A stretch of 5,391 bases of DNA from Pseudomonas sp. (GTDB lineage Bacteria > Pseudomonadota > Gammaproteobacteria > Pseudomonadales > Pseudomonadaceae): the NCBI GenBank assembly GCA_003523465.1, contig DQAA01000380.1, positions 1 through 5,391 on the forward strand, given 5' to 3'. Both the position numbers and the translations under genes were made by a program. Below, piece by piece: positions 1 to 5,391 of the stretch (the stretch's first letter is position 1; each line of letters starts with the position of its first letter). The notes under the pieces are model-generated. The model had not been told where the DNA came from and made no database searches. It was given only the letters and a program-made list of their open reading frames with translations.

Positions 1-8
1 CAATTCCG

Positions 9-48
9 AAACCCCTATCTGCGTAAGCAGGTAGGGGTTTTGTCTTTT
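9..48 (+). terminator. Rho-independent terminator of an upstream gene
   Basis: The arms at 9-22 and 27-40 form a 14-bp stem with one G-U wobble (T18 with G31). They close a GTAA loop at 23-26, which is GUAA in RNA, a stable GNRA tetraloop. The 3' arm runs straight into a T-rich tail (38-48, interrupted by G42 and C44). This is the classic layout for termination of a + strand transcript arriving from the left, so a gene probably ends just outside the window. On the - strand the stem is followed by only three T residues and then CGGAATTG, so efficient termination in the other direction is unlikely. The hairpin should insulate recC from upstream transcription and implies that recC has its own promoter between here and its start. 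Confidence 0.93.
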
Positions 49-76
49 AGGGCCGAAATAAATAGCCTCCATCCCA

Positions 77-90
77 GGGAACCAGTTCCC
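77..90. repeat. 14-nt perfect inverted repeat upstream of recC
   Basis: GGGAAC-CA-GTTCCC is a perfect dyad with 6-bp arms and a 2-nt centre. As RNA it could form a 5-bp hairpin with a CCAG loop. It lies 44 nt upstream of the preferred recC start, in the only stretch that can hold the recC promoter. It partly overlaps a second small palindrome, TCCCAGGGA at 72-80, so the two could form alternative structures. The symmetry is directly visible; a role as an operator or leader hairpin is inference. It does not match the CTG-N10-CAG form of a LexA box. Confidence 0.5.
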
Positions 91-113
91 ATGCTATGTT
101 CCCCCTCTATTTT
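86..113 (+). promoter_or_regulatory. weak sigma70-like promoter candidate for recC
   Basis: TTCCCA at 86-91 (4 of 6 to TTGACA) and TATTTT at 108-113 (4 of 6 to TATAAT) are separated by 16 nt. They would start transcription about 15-20 nt before the recC ATG at 135. This is the best-spaced pair I see between the terminator and the gene, but both hexamers are poor. The -35 overlaps the right arm of the inverted repeat at 77-90, which would place that dyad over the promoter. An alternative -35-like TTGTCT at 40-45 inside the terminator tail has no well-spaced -10. Weak expression would fit RecBCD, which is a low-abundance enzyme in E. coli. Confidence 0.25.
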
Positions 114-123
114 TCGACTGCTC

Positions 124-128
124 AGGGA
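124..128 (+). promoter_or_regulatory. Shine-Dalgarno sequence deciding the recC start
   Basis: AGGGA ends 6 nt before the ATG at 135, which is good spacing. The in-frame ATG at 96 has no purine-rich stretch at the right distance: the nearest, AGGGAA at 76-81, is 14 nt away. The later in-frame ATG at 168 has GGGA only 3 nt upstream. This favours 135 as the start of recC. Confidence 0.7.
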
Positions 129-134
129 CGTTCC

Positions 135-3100
135 ATGTCGCATACCAGCACGCTGCTTCCGGGATTCATGGTTGTTCACGGCAACCGTCTGGACGAATTG
201 CGCAATCTGGTCGTCAGTTGGATGCGCCGTTATCCCCTGGCGCCGCTGGAGAACGAGATTGTTCTGGTCCAGAGCAACGGTATCGCCCAGTGGCTGAAAC
301 TGGCCTTGGCCGAAGACCCTGAAGAAGACGACAGCGGCGGCAGCGGCATTGCCGCAGCGATTGAAGTTCAGCTCCCCGGCAGCTTCATGTGGCAGCTCTA
401 CCGCAAGGTGCTCGGCCGCGAGGAGATCCCGGAAGCCTCGTTGCTCGACAAAGCCCCACTCACCTGGCGGCTGATGCGCCTGCTCCCCGAACTTATCCAC
501 AAGCCCCACTTCGAGCCCTTGCAGCGCTTTCTCCTTGATGACAGTGACCTGCGCAAGCGCTACCAACTGGCCGAGCGTCTCGCTGACCTGTTCGACCAAT
601 ACCAGGTCTACCGCGCCGACTGGCTGAAGGAGTGGGCCGCCGGCCGCCACGTCGTGATCAATGCCCGTGGCGAAGCCAAGCCCTTGTTGCCCGCCAACTG
701 CTGGCAAGCCGAGCTATGGCGTGCCCTCCTGCTGGACGTTGGTGAAGAAGGCATGGCCCAAAGCCGTGCCGGCGTTCACCAGCGCTTCATCGAACGTATC
801 AATGCACTGGAACAAGCGCCGCCCGGCCTGCCTTCACGGGTAATCGTCTTCGGTATCTCCTCGCTGCCCGCCCAGGCCCTGGAGGCCTTGGCCGGCTTGG
901 CCCGTTTCAGCCAGGTCCTGCTCTGCGTGCACAACCCTTGCCGTCACCACTGGGCCGATATCGTTGCCGACAAGGACCTCCTGCGCCACCAATACAAACG
1001 CCAGCAACGCAAGAACGGCATGACCGCTCCGATCGACGCCGAGAGCCTGCACCAGCATGCCCACCCGTTGCTCGCCGCGTGGGGCAAGCAGGGTCGCGAC
1101 TACATCAACCTGCTCGACAGCTATGACGACCCGGCCAGCTACCGCACCGCCTTCAGTGACGGGCGTATCGACCTGTTCAGCGAAGACGAACCCAAGCACC
1201 TCCTCGGCCAACTCCAGGACGACATCCTTGAACTGCGCCCCCTGGCCGAAACCCGCGAACTCTGGCCCGACGTCGACCCGAAAAAAGACCCCTCCGTCCG
1301 CTTCCACATCGCCCACAGTGCCCAGCGTGAAGTGGAAATCCTCCACGACCAACTGCTCGCCCGCTTCAGTGCCGACCCGCAACTGCGCCCTCGCGACGTC
1401 ATCGTCATGGTCCCGGATATCAACGCCTACGCTCCCCATATCCGTGCGGTCTTCGGCCAACTCGACCGTGGTGACACCCGTTTCATCCCGTTCACCCTCA
1501 CCGACCAGGGCCAACGTGGCCGCGACCCGCTGCTGATTGCCCTGGAGCACCTGCTCAAGCTCCCGGATAGCCGCTTCCCGGTCAGCGAAATCCTCGACCT
1601 GCTCGACGTGCCCGCCCTGCGTGCTCGTTTTGCCATCAAGGAAAACGACCTGCCGACCCTGCACCGCTGGATCGAAGGCGCCGGCGTGCGCTGGGGGCTG
1701 AATGCCGAGCAGCGTGCCAGCCTCGGCCTGCCCGATGAGCTTGAACAGAACAGCTGGCGTTTCGGCCTGCGCCGCATGCTGTTGGGGTATGCCGTGGGAG
1801 CGGGCGAAAGCTGCGACGGCATCGTCCCCTACGACGAAATCGGTGGCCTCGACGCCGCCCTGATCGGACCCTTGGTGGCACTGCTCGATACCCTCGAAGT
1901 CGCCCACGCCGAACTCTCCCGACCGGCCCCGGCAAGCCAATGGGGCGAGCGTCTCAACGCCCTGCTGCAGCTGTTCTTCTTCGCCGAAAGCGAGCACGAC
2001 GATTACCTGCTGGTGCAGTTGCAAACCCTCTGTGACGAATGGCTGCAGACCTGCGAAGCCGTCGGCCTGCAGGACCTGCTGCCCCTCACCGTAGTCCGCG
2101 AAGCCTGGCTCGCCGGTCTCGACCAGGGCCGCCTGTCCCAGCGCTTCCTCGCCGGCTCGGTGAACTTCTGCACCCTCATGCCGATGCGCGCCATCCCGTT
2201 CAAGGTGGTCTGCCTGCTCGGCATGAACGACGGCGACTACCCTCGTGCACAACCGCCGCTGGACTTCGACCTGATGGGCGCCGACTACCGTCCCGGCGAC
2301 CGCTCGCGCCGCGAAGACGACCGCTACCTGCTGCTCGAAGCCTTGTTGTCCGCCCGCGCCCAGCTCTATGTCAGCTGGGTCGGCCGCAGCATTCGCGACA
2401 ACAGCGATCGCCCCGCCTCGGTCCTGATCGGCCAGCTGCGCGACCACATCGCTGCCGGCTGGCGACTCAAGGGCGCGACCAGCGATGGCTCCCACGACGC
2501 CGGTCAGCAACTGCTCGAAAAGCTCACCACCGAGCACCCGTTGCAACCCTTCAGCGCCCGTTACTTCCACCGTGGCAGCGACCTGTTCAGCTACGCCAGC
2601 GAATGGCGCAGCCTGCACCTTCCAGCTGAAGAAACCAGCGTCGAGGACGATCACCTGGACCGCTACCAGACCGACGAGCCCCTGACCTTGGCGCTGCTCC
2701 AGGACTTCCTCCGCCACCCGGTCCGGCACTTCTTCAGCCAGCGCCTCAAAGTGTTCTTCGAATCGCTCGAAGACCCGCTCGCCGACGATGAACCCTTCAC
2801 CCTCGACGCCCTGCAACGCTACAGCCTGAGCGAAAGCCTGCTCGGCGCCGCCCTGACCGATCCCGCGCAAAGCGATGTCGCTTTGCAAATCCAGGCCCGT
2901 CGCCTGCAAGGCAGTGGGCTGTTGCCCCTGGCCGGCTTCGGCGATTGCCTGCGTGAAGAACTGGTCGAGCCGCTACCCGACCTGCTGCAACGCCACCGCC
3001 AGCTCCTGCAACAGTGGCCGACCCGTATCGACAGCGCGCTGCCCATCCGCTTCGAGTCCGGCGACCTCAAACTCGAAGGCTGGCTCGGTCGCGTCCAGCA

Positions 3101-3611
3101 GCGTGCGGACCAGGCGTTGCTGAGCATCACCACCTTGCCCAACGGCATCAGCAGCGGTCGTTCGCTGAAATGGCATCGACTGGCAGCAACCTGGGTCATG
3201 CACCTGGCCGCCTGCGCCGTCGGCCACAAGCTGCACAGCGCCGTGGTCGCCACCGACATCACCCTGATGCTGCCCCCGCTCGACCAGAAAGACGCCAGCG
3301 AACAACTGAGCAACCTGCTTATCTCCCGCCAGGCCGGGATGAACGCGCCGCTGCCGGTAGCGATCAAGACCGCCTTCGCCTGGCTGGCCGGCAAGGACCC
3401 GGACAAGGCCCTGGCCGACGCCGCCAAGGCCTACGACGGCGACACCCAGCGCAATGGCGAGCGTAGCGAAAGCGTGGCCCTGGCCCGCCAGTTCAGCGAC
3501 TTCGCCGCACTGACCGCCAGCGAAGACTTCGAAGGCTGGTGTGAAACCTTGTACAAACCCATGTTCGAAGCCCAATGGCAGACACTGGCCGCTGAGGAGG
3601 TGCGCCCATGA
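135..3611 (+). CDS. recC: RecBCD enzyme subunit RecC (exodeoxyribonuclease V gamma chain)
   Basis: RecC is the scaffold and Chi-reading subunit of the cytoplasmic RecBCD helicase-nuclease, which processes double-strand ends for RecA-dependent repair. From the start at 135 the protein has 1158 aa; E. coli RecC has 1122. An ATG at 96 would add 13 residues but lacks a ribosome binding site. Residues 11-60 align with the E. coli N terminus, and the Walker A site of true helicases is replaced by LVQSNGIAQWL (44-54), as in other RecC proteins. Further conserved blocks are ADLFDQYQVYR (150-160), WGKQGRDYINLL (316-327), FHIAHSAQREVEILHD (from 390), SQRFLAG and MPMRAIPFKVVCLLGMNDG (about 668-700), and GDRSRREDDRYL (from 721). 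The latch residues equivalent to E. coli P666 and D682 are P683 and D699. Chi-contact equivalents are retained except E. coli T40, which is N48. An acidic stretch at about 60-70 is longer than in E. coli. The stop overlaps the recB start. Confidence 0.98.
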   Translation: MSHTSTLLPGFMVVHGNRLDELRNLVVSWMRRYPLAPLENEIVLVQSNGIAQWLKLALAEDPEEDDSGGSGIAAAIEVQLPGSFMWQLYRKVLGREEIPEASLLDKAPLTWRLMRLLPELIHKPHFEPLQRFLLDDSDLRKRYQLAERLADLFDQYQVYRADWLKEWAAGRHVVINARGEAKPLLPANCWQAELWRALLLDVGEEGMAQSRAGVHQRFIERINALEQAPPGLPSRVIVFGISSLPAQALEALAGLARFSQVLLCVHNPCRHHWADIVADKDLLRHQYKRQQRKNGMTAPIDAESLHQHAHPLLAAWGKQGRDYINLLDSYDDPASYRTAFSDGRIDLFSEDEPKHLLGQLQDDILELRPLAETRELWPDVDPKKDPSVRFHIAHSAQREVEILHDQLLARFSADPQLRPRDVIVMVPDINAYAPHIRAVFGQLDRGDTRFIPFTLTDQGQRGRDPLLIALEHLLKLPDSRFPVSEILDLLDVPALRARFAIKENDLPTLHRWIEGAGVRWGLNAEQRASLGLPDELEQNSWRFGLRRMLLGYAVGAGESCDGIVPYDEIGGLDAALIGPLVALLDTLEVAHAELSRPAPASQWGERLNALLQLFFFAESEHDDYLLVQLQTLCDEWLQTCEAVGLQDLLPLTVVREAWLAGLDQGRLSQRFLAGSVNFCTLMPMRAIPFKVVCLLGMNDGDYPRAQPPLDFDLMGADYRPGDRSRREDDRYLLLEALLSARAQLYVSWVGRSIRDNSDRPASVLIGQLRDHIAAGWRLKGATSDGSHDAGQQLLEKLTTEHPLQPFSARYFHRGSDLFSYASEWRSLHLPAEETSVEDDHLDRYQTDEPLTLALLQDFLRHPVRHFFSQRLKVFFESLEDPLADDEPFTLDALQRYSLSESLLGAALTDPAQSDVALQIQARRLQGSGLLPLAGFGDCLREELVEPLPDLLQRHRQLLQQWPTRIDSALPIRFESGDLKLEGWLGRVQQRADQALLSITTLPNGISSGRSLKWHRLAATWVMHLAACAVGHKLHSAVVATDITLMLPPLDQKDASEQLSNLLISRQAGMNAPLPVAIKTAFAWLAGKDPDKALADAAKAYDGDTQRNGERSESVALARQFSDFAALTASEDFEGWCETLYKPMFEAQWQTLAAEEVRP
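3595..3601 (+). promoter_or_regulatory. strong Shine-Dalgarno sequence of recB inside recC
   Basis: AGGAGGT is a near-consensus ribosome binding site, ending 6 nt before the recB ATG at 3608. It is encoded by the last recC codons (the Glu-Glu-Val before Arg-Pro-stop). Together with the ATGA stop-start overlap it suggests both translational coupling and efficient independent initiation of recB. Confidence 0.9.
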
Positions 3612-5391
3612 GCGTTGCAGTCAAACCGGCGCCACTGGCGCTGACCTTCCCGCTGCACGGCAGCCAGTTGATCGAAGCGAGTGCCGGAACCGGCAAGACC
3701 TTCACCATTTCCGCCCTCTACCTGCGGCTGGTCCTCGGCCACGGCGCAGAGCAGGGCTTTGGCCGCGAACTGCTGCCGCCGCAGATCCTCGTGGTGACCT
3801 TCACCGACGCCGCCACCAAGGAGCTGCGCGAACGTATCCGCACCCGTCTGGCGGAGGCCGCGCGCTTCTTCCGCGGTGACCTGGCCGAGGCCGACCCACT
3901 GCTCACCCAACTGCGCGACGACTATCCCGCCGACACCTGGCCGGCCTGCGCCAACCGCCTCGAAGTGGCCGCGCAATGGATGGACGAAGCCGCAGTTTCG
4001 ACCATCCACAGCTGGTGCCAGCGCATGCTCCGGGAGCACGCGTTCGACAGCGGCAGCCTGTTCACCCAGACCCTCGAAACCGATCACAGCGAACTGCTCG
4101 GCCAGGTCATGCGCGACTACTGGCGACGCTTCTGCTACAGCATGCAGGGCGCGGCGCTGAACTGGGTGCGGGACAACTGGCACAGCCCGGATGACCTGTT
4201 GCCACGGGTTCGCGCGTTGTTCGGCAAGCACTCCGGCGAGGCGCGAACCGAGGAGCCGCAGGACGTCATCAACGAAGTCCTGCTCCAGCGCGAAGAGCGC
4301 CTCGGCACCCTAAAGGCCCCTTGGGCAAAGTGGTCCCAGGAACTGCTGGAAATCTTCCGCGATGCCGTGAAAGCCAAGGCCGTCAACGGCAGCATGATCC
4401 AGGAGCGCTACTTCAAGCCCTGGTTCGAGAAGCTCAAGGCCTGGGCCGAGGATGACCAGGCGCAGGAGCTGGATATCGGCACCGGCTTCACCCGGCTTAC
4501 CCCCGACGGGGTGGCCGCCGCCTGGAAAACCGAGCCGCCGAGCCATCCGGCGCTGGAAGCCATGGTTTCCCTGCGCGAGCAGTTGCAGGCCCTGCCGACC
4601 CCGGATGCGCAACTGCTCGAACACGCTGCCGCCTGGGTATCGCAGCGCTTCGAACAGGAAAAGCGCCGCCGCGCGGAAATGGGCTTCGACGACATGCTCC
4701 AGCGCCTCGACCATGCGTTGTCCGGTGCTGCCGGCGAACGTCTGGCCGGCCTGATCCGCGAGCAGTTCCCGGTCGCCCTGATCGATGAGTTCCAGGACAC
4801 CGACCCCGTGCAGTACCGCATCTTCGAATGTATCTACCGCATCGAGGAGAACGTCCGGGATACCGGCCTGTTCCTGATCGGCGACCCCAAGCAGGCGATC
4901 TACGCCTTCCGCGGCGCCGATATCTTCACCTACCTCGGTGCCCGTCGCGCCACCACCGGCCGCCTGCACAGCCTCGACACCAACTTCCGCTCGACCCAGC
5001 CGATGGTGACGGCGGTCAACCATGTATTCCTCCAGGCCGAGCAACGGGGGGAGGGGCGCGCCGCCTTCCTGTTCCGGGATCCGCAAGGTGAGAACCCGGT
5101 GCCCTTCGTCGCGGTCAACGCCCGTGGACACAAGGAGCACCTGCAGATCGACGGGAAGACGCCGGCGGCACTGAACCTCTGGCTCCAGTCCAGCGATGCC
5201 CCGCTTTCCAATACCCTCTACCGCGAGCAGATGGCGGTCGCCTGTGCGACGCAGATCGTCCACCTGCTCAACGGCGGCCAGCAGGGCAGCGCCGGCTTCG
5301 CCCAGGCCGATGGCACCTTGCGTGGCTGCATGCCGTCGGATATCGCCATCCTCGTGCGCGATGGCCGCGAGGCGCAGTTGGTCCGCGCCGA
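3608..5391 (+). CDS. recB: RecBCD enzyme subunit RecB, 5' part (exodeoxyribonuclease V beta chain)
   Basis: RecB is the 3'-5' SF1A helicase and nuclease subunit of RecBCD. It drives unwinding from double-strand ends and, with RecC, loads RecA after Chi. The 594 codons here are about half of a typical RecB of roughly 1200 aa, with no frameshift or stop; the gene is cut by the window edge. Helicase motifs appear in order: Walker A ASAGTGKT at 24-31 (catalytic Lys30, equivalent to E. coli K29), motif Ia [16 protein letters not shown] (62-77), [12 protein letters not shown] (130-141), GFDDML (359-364), Walker [13 protein letters not shown] (391-402), motif [17 protein letters not shown] (425-438), and motif IV NFRST (459-463). 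Residues 578-594 ([17 protein letters not shown]) begin the second RecA-like half. Motifs V and VI and the C-terminal nuclease domain lie beyond the window. The ATG at 3608 overlaps the recC TGA as ATGA and follows AGGAGGT, so the pair is very likely one operon, with recD expected next. Confidence 0.98.
   Translation, partial: MSVAVKPAPLALTFPLHGSQLIEASAGTGKTFTISALYLRLVLGHGAEQGFGRELLPPQILVVTFTDAATKELRERIRTRLAEAARFFRGDLAEADPLLTQLRDDYPADTWPACANRLEVAAQWMDEAAVSTIHSWCQRMLREHAFDSGSLFTQTLETDHSELLGQVMRDYWRRFCYSMQGAALNWVRDNWHSPDDLLPRVRALFGKHSGEARTEEPQDVINEVLLQREERLGTLKAPWAKWSQELLEIFRDAVKAKAVNGSMIQERYFKPWFEKLKAWAEDDQAQELDIGTGFTRLTPDGVAAAWKTEPPSHPALEAMVSLREQLQALPTPDAQLLEHAAAWVSQRFEQEKRRRAEMGFDDMLQRLDHALSGAAGERLAGLIREQFPVALIDEFQDTDPVQYRIFECIYRIEENVRDTGLFLIGDPKQAIYAFRGADIFTYLGARRATTGRLHSLDTNFRSTQPMVTAVNHVFLQAEQRGEGRAAFLFRDPQGENPVPFVAVNARGHKEHLQIDGKTPAALNLWLQSSDAPLSNTLYREQMAVACATQIVHLLNGGQQGSAGFAQADGTLRGCMPSDIAILVRDGREAQLVRA

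Noticed and set aside
77..90. Possible LexA (SOS) box in the recC leader
   Set aside because: The dyad GGGAAC-CA-GTTCCC lacks the CTG-N10-CAG geometry of a LexA box, and recBCD is not part of the SOS regulon in E. coli.
15..707. Antisense open frame (230 codons) covering the terminator, leader and recC start
   Set aside because: It runs through the terminator stem and the antisense of the conserved recC N terminus. The composition is that of a shadow frame and no family is recognisable.
2039..2629. + strand frame of 196 codons inside recC, rich in Arg, Pro and Ala
   Set aside because: It is a shifted frame of recC across its most conserved block, with the typical Arg/Pro/Ala bias of an out-of-frame GC-rich reading.
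834..2909. Very long antisense open frame (691 codons) on the - strand within recC
   Set aside because: It lies wholly opposite recC, whose conserved motifs are unmistakable. Its translation is low-complexity, rich in Val, Ala, Gly, Gln and Glu, as expected from reading the complement of GC-rich third-position-biased codons. I see no ribosome binding site or recognisable domain.
3431..5263. Long antisense frames opposite the recC end and recB (3431-4231 and 4310-5263)
   Set aside because: recB is intact on the + strand with all its helicase motifs in order. These antisense frames are explained by GC-rich codon bias.
1..5391. Mobile elements, CRISPR arrays, tRNA or rRNA genes, or a defence system
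   Set aside because: Apart from the 134-nt leader the window is filled by two uninterrupted housekeeping genes. I see no direct repeat arrays, transposase motifs, terminal inverted repeats or structural RNA. RecBCD does degrade phage DNA, but that is a known role and not a new system.

Overview
This window holds the front of a bacterial recombination-repair operon: a complete recC followed by the 5' half of recB, both on the + strand. The coding sequence is strongly GC-rich, with mostly C or G at third codon positions. RecC and RecB are close in motif order to the gammaproteobacterial enzymes, and recB follows recC directly without ptrA (pitrilysin) between them. Together this points to a Pseudomonas-like gammaproteobacterium. 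That assignment is an inference from gene order and protein similarity recalled from memory, not from a search.

Layout. Positions 1-48 carry a Rho-independent terminator (14-bp stem, GUAA tetraloop, T-rich tail) that closes a gene lying off the left edge. Positions 49-134 form a short, relatively AT-rich intergenic leader with a 14-nt inverted repeat, a weak sigma70-like promoter candidate and a Shine-Dalgarno sequence ahead of the preferred recC start at 135. recC runs 135-3611 (1158 aa). recB starts at 3608 inside the recC stop codon (ATGA overlap), has its own strong Shine-Dalgarno sequence in the last recC codons, and runs off the right edge after 594 codons. recD would be expected downstream but is not in the window.

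How they work together. In the RecBCD family, RecB is a 3'-5' SF1 helicase with a C-terminal nuclease domain. RecC is a catalytically dead helicase-like scaffold that splits the duplex and reads Chi on the 3' strand. RecD is the 5'-3' helicase. The complex processes double-strand ends, degrades foreign linear DNA, and loads RecA after Chi. All RecB helicase motifs from Walker A to the NFRS motif are intact here. RecC keeps nearly all the residues known to contact Chi or form the latch in E. coli, with one visible substitution (E. coli T40 is Asn) and a short acidic insertion between Chi-pocket residues.

I see no undescribed system here. The region is core housekeeping DNA, and the points most worth a second look are the RecC Chi-pocket changes and the inverted repeat upstream of recC.
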